Assembly (NCBI GenBank): GCA_917880885.1
Contig: OU862917.1
Location: 25,408,104 to 25,472,103 of the forward strand
Source: Limnephilus marmoratus
Lineage: Eukaryota > Arthropoda > Insecta > Trichoptera > Limnephilidae
DNA length: 64,000 nt
Direction: 5' to 3'
The first letter of the stretch is position 1. Every line of letters begins with the position of its first letter. The translations under genes were made by a program, and so were the position numbers. Under the pieces are notes generated by a model that worked only from the letters and a program-made list of their open reading frames with translations, was not told the origin of the DNA and ran no database searches. This document shows, piece after piece, positions 21,033 through 33,095 of the stretch.

Positions 21033-22034
21033 TGTAAAAAAAAGTTAAATGTTGTGCCTGAACGACGGACAAATGTACTTATCCAACTTTTTAAGATAAC
21101 CTGAAATTATTAAATATTATCTGGTCATATTTTACTTTGAAATTAATATTCGTGACTCCCTGGAAATGTCGTTGCAAGCTAAACGTAATTTAGTTAGATG
21201 TAATTTGAGTTTTTCACCGCCAAAAGTATTATCGTGTTTTATTTTTGGGGTATTTAGCCTAAATAAAGAAGTATCGGCATATGGAATATTATCCCAAAAG
21301 TAAATCACGATGATAGTTGAGTTAATGTAAAAAAAAAACAGTCCGAAATTGCTGTGCAAATTTCAGGGCACTTCTTGTGCTGTTTGTTTTAACTGATTTG
21401 GTTCAATATTATATAGACTAGTACCTATATGTTTTTAAAAAACATTTTCACGGAAGTTACTGAAAAAAACCTACACAAACTATGAAGTTAAACCAATTAT
21501 CTGGTTCGTAACCACATTTACAGGAATTTTAGACACAGTAAGTTTTATAATTCTTGATAATTTAAAGAAAAATAACTGAATTCTTGATTTAAAGACAAAA
21601 TGACGCGTATTAATAAATGTGGTTACCTTTACGAGATGAATATTTTGATAGAATATTTTTTAAGTGAATAAGGTATGTCCACTAACGATGCTGCTCTGTA
21701 AAACATTTAGGGGAATGGGAGACTAGGGTAATATAAAGCACAGACAATATAAATGACCCGTATCAATCACGCCCACTCTCCCCGCGGAGAATTTTTAACT
21801 GCCAAACGTCTGCGACAATAATAAACATCCTAATATTTCCCCAGTTTGCAGGGAAATACATTAAGAGATTTATTTATATATTTTTTATTATTGCATTTTT
21901 CGAGATTTTACACAGAAAGTAACATTGTGTGAGTAATATGACTATAATTTATAATTATTGTCCCCGGCGGATGAAACTATACTATATTGAATAACTTTTT
22001 TTGGTGTAGGTGTACCTCACACAAGTCCTGGCCT
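21033..22034. other. mostly unrecognised; possible decayed PLE tail at 21205-21280
   Basis: CACCGCCAAAAGTATTATCG followed by TTTTTGGGGTATT resembles the minus-strand tails at 53610-53740 and 40380-40410. An inverted GTAACCACATTTA / TAAATGTGGTTAC pair lies at 21508-21632. Confidence 0.35.
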
Positions 22035-22345
22035 AAATCTTCTTCTTCTTCAATGGCGCTACAGCCCATTTCGAGCCTTGGCCTCTTTCAAGATAAGCCT
22101 CCACCGCCCTCTGTCCTCGGCCGTCTTCTTCCAATCTGCAACATGGAGTAGACCTCTTACATCCTTCCTGACGTCATCCTCCTATTTCAATCTAGGTCTG
22201 CCCGCCTTTCGTTTACCTCCCGGGTGTCCTGTTAAACCTTCTTCGATACTCGCGTGCCTGGCATTCGGTACACATGTTTGGCCCATCTTAGTCTTTGGAG
22301 CCTTAAATGGTCCCTGGCCGAAACCAGTGGGTCTGTAATCCTCAG
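22035..22345 (-). pseudogene. LINE reverse transcriptase C-terminal fragment
   Basis: The minus strand encodes LQRLRWAKHVYRMPGTRVSK, a stop, then (frame-shifted) KRKAGRPRL-like and KTAEDRGRW-like segments and a stop after EAKARNGL. The order 'LRWAGHVxRM ... GRPRxRW ... AxDRxxWR' is the well-known C-terminal zinc-ribbon-like tail of many insect non-LTR reverse transcriptases. It has frameshifts and lacks the RT core. Confidence 0.75.
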
Positions 22346-22384
22346 TCTTGGAGGAGTTGGATTTTCGTTTTTTATATTTTTTTT

Positions 22385-22625
22385 ATGTGTATACCTCACA
22401 AGAGTCTCAGCTGCTCCTCTCTGGAGCCAGTGAGACTTGTATAGCCTAGCCAGAGCCAGAAATGGCATCCCCATTTGGGGTATGTTGTGAGGGGGGGGGG
22501 AAAGGAGATGGGTAAAAGAAAAATAAAAGGAAGTTCCTGGCTTCTCAGATCTGAATGGTGGTCTTACACCAGAGCGATACTGAGAGTATCTTTCACTCTG
22601 GAACGTGACGCAAATATACTATATA
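22385..22625 (-). mobile_element. SINE family A, partial
   Basis: Minus-strand copy of the SINE body, directly adjoining the LINE fragment. It includes the complement of GGAGCAGCTGAGACTC and of the GAAAGATACTCTCAGTATCG block (22575-22595). A G-run of 10 lies at about 22492. The tRNA head is absent. Confidence 0.75.
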
Positions 22626-23094
22626 TTATTTAATGCAGGGAATGGGTAGTATCAGGAAAAAGCGAGGAGAGCAACCTTGCTTTAAATACTAAGTATCACA
22701 TCTAACAAGCTTAAAAATAGCTACATATTATAACCAACATCAAGAATCATTGGGGGTGATTCTATATAAAGTTGACTGTTTATCACTACAATCTTCGTAC
22801 AGAAAAAGCCAACTTACCTATCAAACTTTGTTTTGATTGAGCTTCGATTAGAATGATCATTTCATATTATACAAATCGTTTTTAAAGTACAAAATTATTT
22901 GTTGTTGTTGATTTTTTTAAACTTAGATGAACCTTAAAACTTTGAAAAATGTTCATTTTATTATTTTCTCAAAATTCATTTTGCGATTTCCACAATTCGT
23001 TTTCTGTAGGTTGGTGACTTGTGCTTGAGCAGGTTGACAGTGTCAACTTCACACCTTTCTCAAGTGGCCCTTCCATTGAAACCTCTCTGTCTTT
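22626..23094. other. no recognised feature
   Basis: AT-rich; no element ends or coding block seen. Confidence 0.35.
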
Positions 23095-23330
23095 AATTTA
23101 TTTATTTATTCACGCCCCATTTGTACGTTCACTTTTTATTAGGTACATTACACGTATATAAAAATAAGGACATAATTTATAATATTGAATGCACATATCA
23201 TTAATAAAAATTAATTACAGAATACAGTAACAAAATATGAAGGACTGTTAAAGAATGGCATGCAATTTTAATAACATTATACATACATATCTATGCGGTT
23301 GGATGGAGAGGATACAATAGATCTAACAAT
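23095..23330 (-). mobile_element. possible LINE 3' UTR
   Basis: A (TTTA)n tract at 23097-23114 on the plus strand followed by non-coding sequence resembles the A-rich 3' terminus of minus-strand LINEs at 60477 and 63360. No coding remnant remains. Confidence 0.3.
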
Positions 23331-23384
23331 AAGATGCCTTTAGTTACGCGTATACGTCCACAGTTAACCACTGGAGGGACCCTG

Positions 23385-23410
23385 CGAGGTAAAAGTTAAC
23401 TTTTACCTCG
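23385..23410. repeat. perfect 26-bp palindrome
   Basis: CGAGGTAAAAGTT joined directly to AACTTTTACCTCG, with no spacer. Confidence 0.9.
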
Positions 23411-23555
23411 TATTGCTCGAGATTTTTTCAAGTCCATTTTGAATATTTTCCGCCGACCTTTATTGCTCGTGATATTTTCGTGTCCATTTTGAATATTTTC
23501 CGCCGACCTTTATTGCTCGTGATATTTTCGTGTCCATTTTGAATATTTTCCGCCG
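23403..23555. repeat. 50-nt tandem repeat, three copies
   Basis: TTTATTGCTCGTGATATTTT then GTCCATTTTGAATATTTTCC repeats three times with a 50-nt period; copies 2 and 3 are identical, copy 1 differs at a few bases. Confidence 0.9.
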
Positions 23556-24180
23556 GTATTTAAAAAAATCATATCTCTGAATTTTAATATGGACACATAC
23601 AAACTGAGTATAGTTCTATATGGCCAATGGATTCACCTGTATTTTACTGTTTATCTCATATTTTTAGGATTTATAAAAATTATATTAAAAAATCGTAAAG
23701 TTTAAAACCGCGCGAATCCTGCGCGTCTGTTACTTTGGAACTGCGTGAAGGGTACTTGTTCGAGTCAACATAGAATATTTTAATTTTCTGTATATTTTCT
23801 GTGGTATTCTTGAGAATGAAAGGTGAATATCTATGGAAAAGGAACTTAATTTTAAAGGACTTAATTTTAGCTGATCAAAAATTCTGCGTGAAAAAAATAT
23901 TTTAAAAATTTATTTTTGACATCGTTCTAAAATAGTCTACGATTTTCGGATTTGCGATATCCATGGTCATATTAGATAAAGCATTTCAATAGCTTCGTTT
24001 TAAAATAAATGGCTAGCCATGGAAATGTTTTAAATAATTACAATAAATGTTATACACACACAAGCCCTGCTTATTTATGGGGGTAAATCAAATACATATA
24101 TTATGTAATTAATTATTGTATAAAAGTTATTGTAATTTTTGTATCTTTTTGTGAATTAAAAAAAAAAATAATAATAAAAA

Positions 24181-25164
24181 TAAAAATAAGGAAAATGTGT
24201 GAATGAAAATCCAATTTTGGACCGCTATCCGTCGCAAAATAAAAGTGGTCCATTTTTCAACCATAATCGCTCGAGCGGTTAAGACCTACCGTTTGAATAG
24301 CATTGTGAATTCACTAAGTATACCTACTGGAAAGCCAACGATTCGCTACCATCATTAGAAATAGGGGACGTTGTGCAGTCTCCCGTCTGTGCATCCTTAA
24401 AATGAAACAGTTCGATGGTTCTTGCATTTGGCATATTCCCGCAAATTGCGTTTATTCAAATTACACGGATGATCGACAACTGAGAGGGTCCAACTAACCT
24501 CGATTAGCGTCCGAATCATCTGCCCGGGCTTCGGGCTTCGGACCCCGTGTTATTTCCGGGGCAATTACTGCGTCCTTTGAAGTGTCCCCGCCTCATACGG
24601 CATTCCCTTTGTGCTGCATGTTTCCTTGCTCATTTCGTCCCTTTATTTCTAAAGGGATCTCCGCACTTTATCTGTTTACGGATACCTTCTGGACGCCAAG
24701 TTCTTTTAACGTTGATTCATTCATTTTTATACCCTCTTCGCTGGCATGTTGGCTAACTGGTCTGTTGGTGTTAAAATTTTAAAACACTTTTAAGTGCATT
24801 AAAAAAACACTTTTTTTTGTCTTTTGATTTAATATTTTCTTGCTAATAACCTATAAAAGTATACAAAAGAAATAGTTCTATACGCTTTAAAATTGCTTTT
24901 AAAATTGTAACACAGCTAACGTTTGTTCTTCAATTCTGTGTAACTCGAAAAATACAAAGAGCATTTAATTTCAAAACAGTTTGTACTTATGTTAAAACTC
25001 TGTATGGAGAAATTATCAAAGCAATCAAACAAAATTAAATGTACAAGTTGATGTATGTATGTAGTAACTGTGCTGCATAAATTACTCTACGCTGCGTTGT
25101 GTGCTTTTATTAGGGATGTTTATGCACATTAATGGATATTAAATGGATGCTTATGGATATGTAA
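24181..25164. other. no recognised feature
   Basis: 24480-24760 is relatively GC-rich and unique-looking, with two overlapping short frames that lack motifs. Preceded by an A-rich stretch (24155-24190) that could be a LINE 3' end. Confidence 0.35.
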
Positions 25165-25503
25165 TCAATATATATTATAAAAGAAAGTGTACAAAAGTGT
25201 GCATCCCGCTAAAACTCAGAAACGTGTACCGGTACAATCAAGGGAGTTATGTGGTATGGTAGTCCTCTATCCCCCATCCATGAAGAAGGTTCCCGTTTTT
25301 ACGTGAAGGGCTTGCTTTCGAAGATAAAAGGGCTGGAGTTTCCCCTCTAGAAATTTCTAGAACAATCCAGAACATTCGAGAGTATTCGATAGCATTGGAT
25401 AACTTACAGAGCGCCGTGTTTGTGAAAAATCACCTCAAGGGCGTCGTATACGTTAGTTTAATCTCATATCGACTCCCTGAGCGAAGCCGGGTACCCCAGC
25501 TAG
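25165..25503 (+). mobile_element. Helitron with heat-shock-element-like core
   Basis: Starts TCAATATATATTATAAAAGA after a flanking A and ends GCGAAGCCGGGTACCCCAGC-TAG before a flanking T, as expected for Helitron insertion between A and T. The internal sequence matches 11616-12480 (minus). 25345-25400 holds CTAGAAATTTCTAGAAC and CCAGAACATTCGAGAGTATT, i.e. phased GAA/TTC pentamers. No RepHel coding. Confidence 0.85.
25345..25400. promoter_or_regulatory. short phased GAA/TTC array
   Basis: TAGAA-ATTTC-TAGAA-CAATC-CAGAA-CATTC-GAGAG-TATTC keeps 5-nt alternation for eight blocks, which meets the nGAAnnTTCn definition of a heat-shock element. It is the counterpart of the longer array at 12138-12332. 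Confidence 0.55.
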
Positions 25504-27550
25504 TATGTTATATATTAAGTCGATGTTTATGTATTTTAAATGGATATTAAATTTATTTATTTTGAATTTTACTCCCAGCGGGGGTTTTACCTGTTAATTT
25601 TTTTTAACCCAAAGAACATCTAAATGAGTACAACATCACAAAAACAAAACACTCTGTATATGGAAAAATGGTCGGTTGGAATAGTACAATAAATCGAAGC
25701 GGAGCTAACCGTTCGTTTAATTTAATAGATGAACATGTTTGGAAATATAAGGATATTAAATGGATGTTTATGGATATGGATTTATGGACATTAATGTTCG
25801 GTTTTGAGCCTTACCCCAATGATTTTAATTCCTACCCTAATTTAGGTTATTTACCCCGTTTCCCAGACTCCTGGTGTATATTCTGAAAATAATCCTATCC
25901 AAGAAAAACACAAAGTTCCTACTCTTTCTTGTAACAATCGCAGTAGAGCTTTCATCATTATTATCTTCTCCTTTTCCCCGTCGAGTCGGGGACCCATTGA
26001 ATTGATAAGGACCCTCCAGGTATCGCTACCGCCCTACAAAGCAAGCTTTCTATTCTCAAACAGATACATGGCGCAGCGGTTTGCCGTGGATTTTTGGACG
26101 ATGTTCAATATTTTCCGTAAATTCTTCGGTTGGTATTTTTACAACATTGTTGTTTTTTTATAAAGAAATGCAATTTTTCATCAGAAAGTGTCAAAGACTT
26201 ATACATATAGGATAAAATATTAAATACCGATTTTTTATCGGTTAGATATTACAATATTTTGATTCGAAACCAAATCGCACCTGATGATGTACCTTTGGGG
26301 AGCCTAGGAGTAGAGAGGAGAGCTGAGAATACCTTGATGAACTCAGCTTTAGTTGATTCAGACAAGGGGGACTTCCGATGGAAAACCTTTACCTTTAAAG
26401 GGATCCATCTACTGAAGAAGCTGGACCCTCAGGGGACCTTAAAAACAGAAAGGAATGAGTGAAATGAGAGATGGCATAATGGGCCTACGGGAAAGGTGCC
26501 CACCGTCTCCATTTTAATAAATAATAATAATTCATATCTCGTAGACCAAAATAATTGTATCTCTGAAATGCATCTGAAATGTCATATTCCATTCAAGCTT
26601 TCTCCGCGTGTCAGATATCGCTATCTCTGGATCAATATATTACAATTTACAACACAATGGGAGCGTTTAATATGAACAGTAGATAAATGAAAAATAGAAA
26701 ATAGTTATAAATTTTGGTTTTTCAGTAATCTGCTTCACTAGGCTAGCCTGTGTTGAGGCAGTAATATAGAACAAGAACAGTTATTCCATAAACACTTAAT
26801 ATTTGTCCGCGTGTCAGAAGTTTGCCATCCCTTCGGCAAGGACAAGCTGACAAGGATAATTCATGCAAACTTGATATTGGAATTCGAGTAAAAAGCGACA
26901 TCTTTCAATCTGTGCAAATACCAACCGAAAACAGTTTTTTTCTCCAAAATCGGCAACAAAAATCACGGCAATCGTGTAATTCATTTCAGTTTTTGGCTTA
27001 CTAGCATTATTTTATTTATAAGCCAGGATTGAGGCCCTGTTAATTCCCCTAGCAAATTCTTTGAGTAAATAAAGCGATCAAAGCAGCACAACTCCCATTT
27101 TCTCATTCCTTTTAAAATTTTAATATATTTTTTCATTCGCTTAAAAATTGAATGTCCCCCGGGAGCACGGCCAAATCCCCAAAAGCTGGAAGTTATATTA
27201 AAGAAAAATGAGTATTTTCCTTGTCCCTTTGATGTTGGATATGAAATTCAGGAAATCTCCTTTGGCTGTTTTTAAATTTAATGTGTTTACTTACTTAAAT
27301 ATTGCAATGCTTACCTGTTTTTACCTTTACAGAGCTGTGGATGTTTATACCTACGGGTTAATACAAAAAAAAACGATCATCTTTTATAATATCATCGCTT
27401 GTGCCTTATAAAATATACAACGTGAGAAATTTACCCATTTTTTGTGATAATTGGGATTTTAATAATCTTTTTAATTAAAAATGCATGAATTATGCTTGTT
27501 TATTTTTATTTTAACTTAAAAGCTCATTAAACCTTAAATTGTAATATTTT
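25504..27550. other. no recognised feature; one weak open frame
   Basis: A 67-codon plus-strand frame (26259-26462) has somewhat coding-like composition (VPLGSLGVERRAENTLM) but no recognised domain or splice context. It may be part of an old LINE 3' region. The rest is AT-rich. Confidence 0.35.
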
Positions 27551-27998
27551 ATTAATGAAAACAATATTTGCGACTCGCAATCGAAAATTTGAAATAGAAA
27601 AATCAGCAAAAGATACGGTTACATCTAGAAATCGAATCCAGGACCTTAGCCTCACTGTGTGGTACTCTACCACTGAGCTAATGGGACCCTATCCCCTTCG
27701 GTCATATTTAACTATAAGACATTATTTAGGTAGCATTTAGTTCAAGATGAATCTTGCAATCATACATAAAGATAGCAGCCAATAAAAATGTGCATCAGGA
27801 AAATTAAGTTGGTAGTTCTTGGTCGAAGTACGATACAGTTAAAGATGACCGAAAGGGATAGGGTCCCATATCCCAGATAGCTCAGTGGTAAAGCATCGCC
27901 CCGGTAAGGATAAGGTCCTGAATCGATTATTAGATGTTACTTATCTTTTTCTAATTTTTCTGTTTCGGGAGTCGCTAATATTGTTTTCATTAATTAAA
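27551..27998. mobile_element. element B as inverted pair, each arm with a tRNA-like block
   Basis: The left arm (27551-27705, minus) and right arm (about 27850-27998, plus) are inverted copies of the tRNA-bearing half of element B. GACCCTATCCC/GGGATAGGGTC and CTCAGTGGTA boxes are visible on both. The centre is the 5' half (GGTAGCATTTAGTTCAAGAT) in plus orientation. Outer ends are TTAATGAAAACAATATT and its complement. Confidence 0.7.
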
Positions 27999-28892
27999 TA
28001 AAATGTGCCTCGCAGAACTTAAATCAATTTTGATGTAATCTATTTTAGAATAATTGTATTTATTTTTTTTCCCTTTACAAGCCTCAATCTCGCTTTATTC
28101 AATTTTGTAGTTAAGTAGATATCCACATTTATTTGGATTTTTGGCGGAAAATAAATATATTTGCTTGCCATGCCTCCATGCTTCATGGTGGAAATGACTC
28201 TGTCATCAACCCGTACTTGCAGTGACCTGTCATTTTGTTTAAGGTCAGAAACAAATTTTGAAAACTTTCGTGTTTGAAACTAATTTAAAGCACACACTTT
28301 TCTTGAGGTGATTGTGTCAGTAAATGACGCTTTACAAAGATAACCATTAATACATCACTTTACAACAGCTTTATCATCTTCCCGTTGTTTATAAGCTCCA
28401 AGTAGAGCACCCTCCTTTTGCTTGTTGTTCCGATGACGGGATGGTTTCGCAGCCAGCGAGCCTCGCTGAAACGAACAACTCTCCGGGGCATAGAGCAACG
28501 CGAAGGCTAAATTGGGTAAAGCATCGTTCTAGTCTCCTGAGCGCGCTGTCACTTGTGTAAATATCGTGCACCTAAATTACCTTTATTGTAGAATCATTCA
28601 TTGGAAAATTGTCTTTTATCTACTAAAGTTTTGCATTGCGGAGAGTCATTACAGGAGTTATTGTCAAAAAATTGGAATCTTGTTATTTTGGACAAATTTA
28701 TTTGAATTACAAGTTTTTGTAAAACAACTGTACCCAGCCCTCGGTAGATCGACGACCAAATTAGTTGCTGTTGGAAATATGTAAAAAGCAGAAAGTCCCG
28801 TGATCATGTACAAAAAAAATGTTTTAAATTAAAAACTATTGTTTATTTTTATTTTTTTTTACTTTTTGAGTAAAATCAGAAATTATAATATT
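27999..28892. other. no recognised feature
   Basis: 28380-28560 is richer in GC and unique-looking, with a 60-codon minus frame without motif. No element ends found. Confidence 0.35.
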
Positions 28893-29107
28893 TAATTAAA
28901 TGAAGACAATATTAGCGAAACTCCATCGAAAATCTGGAGACAGAAAAATCAGAAAAGGATATTGGCTCCACTGGGACACGAACTCAGGACCCTTTGCTTG
29001 TGCGGAGCCAATATATTTTTATTATATTTTTGAATGTAGCTATTACTTTGTGGTTATCCATTATAGAAAAATGAAATAATTCAACTTTGTATAAACCACT
29101 TCTTTGA

Positions 29108-29160
29108 TGCGCAAATCCGACCGGTTTCGGAACAAACATTCCTTCGTCAGGGAAAGCTTA
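29108..29160 (-). ncRNA. hammerhead ribozyme motif, left arm
   Basis: Minus strand: CTGACGA (29150-29144), stem II GGAA-TGTTTG-TTCC, GAAA (29128-29125), ACCGGT then C. One base in stem II differs from the right-arm copy. Confidence 0.7.
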
Positions 29161-29280
29161 TACTAATTTGACAGTTTCGAACAATGTTTTATTATGGTAG
29201 TGGTGGAGCCGTTGCTAGATAATAATGTAGATTGGGTGGGTAGGGGAACAAATCCATGATTGAACTGTCAAATTAGTATA

Positions 29281-29334
29281 AGCTTTCCCTGACGAAGGAA
29301 CGTTTGTTCCGAAACCGGTCGGATTTGCGCATCA
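29281..29334 (+). ncRNA. hammerhead ribozyme motif, right arm
   Basis: CTGACGA (29289-29295), perfect stem II GGAAC-GTTT-GTTCC (29297-29310), GAAA (29311-29314), self-complementary ACCGGT (29314-29319) and TC at the cleavage position (29319-29320). Stem I: TCC/GGA with an outer GC/GC across an internal loop. One of the two best preserved motifs in the window. Confidence 0.8.
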
Positions 29335-29547
29335 AAGAAGTGGTTTATACAAAGTTGAATTATTTCATATTTTTATTATTTTTATGTCTCCAGATTTTTG
29401 ATTGAGTTTCGCTAATATTGTCTTCATTTAATTAAATAAAAACTATTGTTTTGAATTATGTAGATGACATCAGATTATAATAAATTAATAGTGATCGACT
29501 AATTTTGCTACCCGCCTTCGTCAGAGATATCAACACTTTGAGTTAAT

Positions 29548-29845
29548 AATTTTTGAAGTGAAAACTTATTTAGCCCCATTGTGATTTGAAACTCGAAACA
29601 GAACAGAGCGACACTAAAAAGAGACAAACACATACATCTTTGTATAGGATTTAGCCTGCGAGAGAATGAGATAAAATAATCGGCGTCTTTTTTGTGTGGT
29701 GCTTCGTAGCCTGTCGGCCTTTTGTTTGTACGGTGTTTCGTAGAATAAAATATGAAATGATGTTTAAACTTGGTTACAATATTACAATAAATAAACTTTC
29801 TGAAGGTTTCACTTCTACCGCGTGTGAACTGCGCACATGATTTTT
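29548..29845 (+). repeat. dispersed repeat family C, copy 1
   Basis: Starts TTTGAAGTGAAAACTT, includes TTTAGCCTGCGAGAGAATGA and TCGTAGCCTGTCGGCC, and ends TTTCACTTCTACCGCGTGTG. Ends are partly complementary (GAAGTGAAAACTT / GTTTCACTTC). The same order occurs at 59200-59545 and 62720-62975. Confidence 0.75.
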
Positions 29846-30591
29846 TTTTATAAATAATTTAAAATTCTTAAGCCAAACTTTAGAACACATTTTTGGGCCT
29901 ACTTTGGATTTTGGTATCTAAACTGAATTAGATAGTAGCACCATGTGATGTTTTTTTTGTTTGATTTTTCGCCTAGCTGGGCTTTTACACAAATTACAAA
30001 AACAGAATAAACCTAATGAGCGAAAATTATATGAAAAGTTTTGAAAACATGCCCTAAGATCTGTACCCGAGGAGCATACGGATGCAAGTCCAAAATTTGA
30101 AGAAATGAGTTTTTGATGCAGACTTGAAGTAAATTATCATGTTTATCAGTGGCAGAAAGATACAGGCCGTATCATGAAGAAAAATAGGATTTTCAAAAAT
30201 GTATACGGATCCAACTACCTTTGATGCAACAACGATCTTTGAAGCAGAAAGATGTACCATGGACTTCTTTATGATTTTATTGCATTTCGAGTATTATGAC
30301 TCAAATCCTACGTATTATGTAGTATTATGACTCAAATTATACATTACTTTTCAAACATCGATCCTTTCATAATACACCACATGTCATGTCATAACAAAAT
30401 ATTTCATTTCGTTTAGAAGCAGAAGGACTCAAGTTAGCGTTTTTTTTAACAATATTTTTATAGGCTTTACATGTAAAATATTTCGTTTTATTTGCTCGGT
30501 TTTAAAACAAAACTTATGGATTTAATAATTACTTTTTTTGTTATCTATCAGCAATAATCAGCATGGATATCCGAACAAGTTACGAGACCAT
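29846..30591. other. no recognised feature
   Basis: AT-rich, no repeat ends or coding block recognised. Confidence 0.35.
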
Positions 30592-30765
30592 AGGGAACGT
30601 ACCGATACTACGTGACCAACTTTTTGCAATTTTAACCCCCCCCCCCCCCCCCCCCCCGGTGACCAAAAACCTAAGCCCGCCGCCGCTCGTTTGTACCAAG
30701 CGTGACATTTTGAAGACACCCCCCCCCCCCCCCTAAACGTGTCACGTAGTATGGATACGTTCCCT
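30592..30765. mobile_element. 174-bp MITE with two poly-C runs
   Basis: Terminal inverted repeats AGGGAACGTACCGATACTACGTGAC and its near-complement GTCACGTAGTATGGATACGTTCCCT. It encloses C-runs of 22 (30636-30657) and 15 (30719-30733). Flanked by AT/TA-type bases. Similar in design to the MITE at 44877-45033. Confidence 0.75.
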
Positions 30766-31640
30766 TAGTTACAGAAAAAATAGTTTTTTTGCGCTCCTGA
30801 ACATTTACCTTTTTGAACTTGCGTCCGTTTGCTTCTCGGGTACGGATATAAAACCTGTTAACTAAATATGAAACAATTTTTTTAAAATGGTAACATAAAA
30901 TAAAATGGAAACTAAAAGATTAATATAAGAGAAATCACTAAAACTATATTACCCACGCTAATATAATTTGTAGGAATCAGCTATTTTCTTTCTGTTAATT
31001 AAATTGTGGCCTATCTGATATTTTATATTTTTTTTGGCCTATCATATATTTTACGCCAAAAAACAATTCTTTCACAATTCACGTACTTGCAACGAGCAAT
31101 GTGTTTGCTTCCTATATGCAATTTTCACAACTCAAACAACTTAATATATTCGATAATCTTAACCGTTTCACAAGTCTTTGTCACGTCTTGTTTGTTGTTG
31201 ATTCACTTGATCTTTCATTATATCATTAATGATAGTTTATTTTCATGAAATGTCCGGACTCCCATTGCGGTTGAATTGATATCGGATTCCACCGGGGCTC
31301 GGGAGCTAAACTTAGTTTCCTGCTGAATTTCCCAAACTACAGGGTGTTCGCAGCGTTCTGCTTTGACTGTGATTTATATACTGCCCCGGATAGTTGGAGC
31401 AACAACCCGAATCAAACATTCCCCCGGGGCTTCCACTGATCATGAAGAAGTAGCGGGAGTTTAAGAAAGTAGAGCATCACTTTAAAAAGGGGATTTTTTC
31501 AGAATGATTAAACAGCATTCTATATGATTTATCTTTTGGATCTTTTTTAAATGTTGTAATCAAAAATGAATTTCGCTGAAAGAGATGCCAACTCATGAAA
31601 GTAGTTCTGTGAAAAAAGGTATGTTTCTAATTTTTTCTTG
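30766..31640. other. no recognised feature
   Basis: 31250-31440 is GC-richer and unique-looking (CCACCGGGGCTCGGGAGC). No element ends seen. Confidence 0.35.
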
Positions 31641-31645
31641 TTTAA

Positions 31646-32062
31646 TAAATTCTTGTTAAACAAACAGACATACTTAATATACCAAAGTGTAACTCTTCAT
31701 TTGGACAAAGAAGTTCAGAATTTTTAGCAGTAAAGTTATATAACAAACTCCCACTTATAACCAAACAAATTAAAACAAAAAATAGCTACATTAAATGTTG
31801 GCTGAAGGAACTATCGGAAAATAAACTTACTTGTATACTTAAAACATCGTCATAGAAGTTTCTGGAAAACTTTATCCAAACAATGAAGTTAAACCATAGA
31901 AGTCGCTGAAAACTTATCCAAAGCATAGTCCCCCTCAGCACAGGATCTCCTAGTGAGGAGGACTACGAATATATTTTCTGTTTTATATATATATATATAC
32001 CTAACATGTTTCATATAATAATGTAAAAAATAATAAATTTATAGTTACTAAATAAATAAAAA
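31646..32062 (+). pseudogene. LINE reverse transcriptase C-terminus and 3' UTR
   Basis: An open frame from 31646 to the stop near 31853 contains NSSFGQRSSEFLAVKLYNKL and later IKCWLKELSENKLTCIL. The 'SFGxRSxxFxxxKLYNKLP...IKxxLK' pattern is a typical non-LTR RT C-terminus. The 3' UTR includes a TA microsatellite (31986-31998) and ends in an AATAAATAAAAAAAT tail. 5'-truncated. Confidence 0.65.
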
Positions 32063-33095
32063 AATACTTTGATAGATTTGTAAGTAATTACTTAACCACC
32101 TCCCTAATTAATAATTTTTTCTTGTCGTTAAGTACTATAATCTAATCTAGATTTTTTTTCCTATTCGACAGCTTGTAACTCTGGTGGGATAAAGAGGTAG
32201 TATCTAACACGGCCACCACTTTGAATCGGAACCAGAACGTAATAAACAAATATACAGAGATATGAAATGCCAAATCGAGTCAAAACAAAACTTCGCTGCG
32301 CTCTTACAAGAACTTTACATTTTACCATCGATGTGTAAAAGCCTTCGTCGATTAGACCTATTATAAAGGTACGGAAGTTCTTTCAGATCATAAAAATAGC
32401 ACTGACTGAATATTCATAAATTTTTTAAACATTTCGGTTTTGGATGGTGAAATTTAAATATATTGTATTTGGTTATTTTTATAATTTTCTTGAATCGTTA
32501 ATAATCTTTTTATGGTGATGCTGTACTTGTATTTTACGGCAATTGGAGTAGTTATCCTACAGCCAACTGCCATTGAATAACGGGCGAGAAATTAATTATG
32601 TACAAGGCAATGCAGTTTCCCGATTCGAGGAATACAAATGTCACGGTTAACCTGTAGATGGATGTTAAAATATATTATCGAAATCAAACATGTCGATTGA
32701 GCTTAATTAAAACTGACGATTCGTAATGTGTTCAAACCTATACATTTATTAAGTAAGCAATGCATGCGCAGTAGGACTTCTTAGTTGTTGGTTACCACTC
32801 AAAGTAATTAGAAACTTCAGAATTCAGAATTTTCATCAATAACTCGGCTGATAATTGTATAATGGTTTGTACGATTTTCTATTTTCCTTTTTTAAAAATG
32901 AAGTCGATTTTTTTCTCATTGTCAGACTGCAAATAACACTACCGTTTTTCTGATACTTCGAAGATCTCGGAGAAGCGCCAAAAGTATGCAATACTTTCTT
33001 ACATGTTTAATATGTCAGGTACGCCTCATTTGTCATACATATGTCTAGTAATGTTATATTAGTAATATTAAAAGTATTCTTTTCTGGTTTTGTAA
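32063..33095. other. no recognised feature
   Basis: AT-rich, no coding block or element ends recognised. Confidence 0.35.

Larger units (their letters stand above)
23362..23960 (+). mobile_element. CCACTGGAG-type element, diverged copy
   Basis: Begins TTAA-CCACTGGAGGG, includes the palindrome at 23385-23410 and the 50-nt tandem repeat. The block around AATTTTAATATGGACACATA and TATAGTTCTATATGGCCAAT also appears inverted at 48930-48985. The right end was not found. Confidence 0.5.
29071..29372. mobile_element. inverted pair of PLE tails with hammerheads
   Basis: Arms of about 95 nt (29071-29165 and 29275-29372) are almost exact inverted copies. The complementary outer sequence TTCAACTTTGTATAAACCAC is the tail and the inner part is the hammerhead. 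The roughly 110-nt centre is non-coding. It lies inside element B, so it inserted as a unit or formed there. Confidence 0.8.
28893..29440. mobile_element. element B inverted remnant interrupted by PLE pair
   Basis: The left end TTAAATGAAGACAATATTAG (28893) and right end CTAATATTGTCTTCATTTAA (29440) are complementary. Next to them AATCTGGAGACAG and ATGTCTCCAGATTT also pair. The left arm retains a tRNA-like block (CACGAACTCAGGACC) on the minus strand. The inverted PLE tails at 29071-29372 sit between the arms. Confidence 0.65.
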
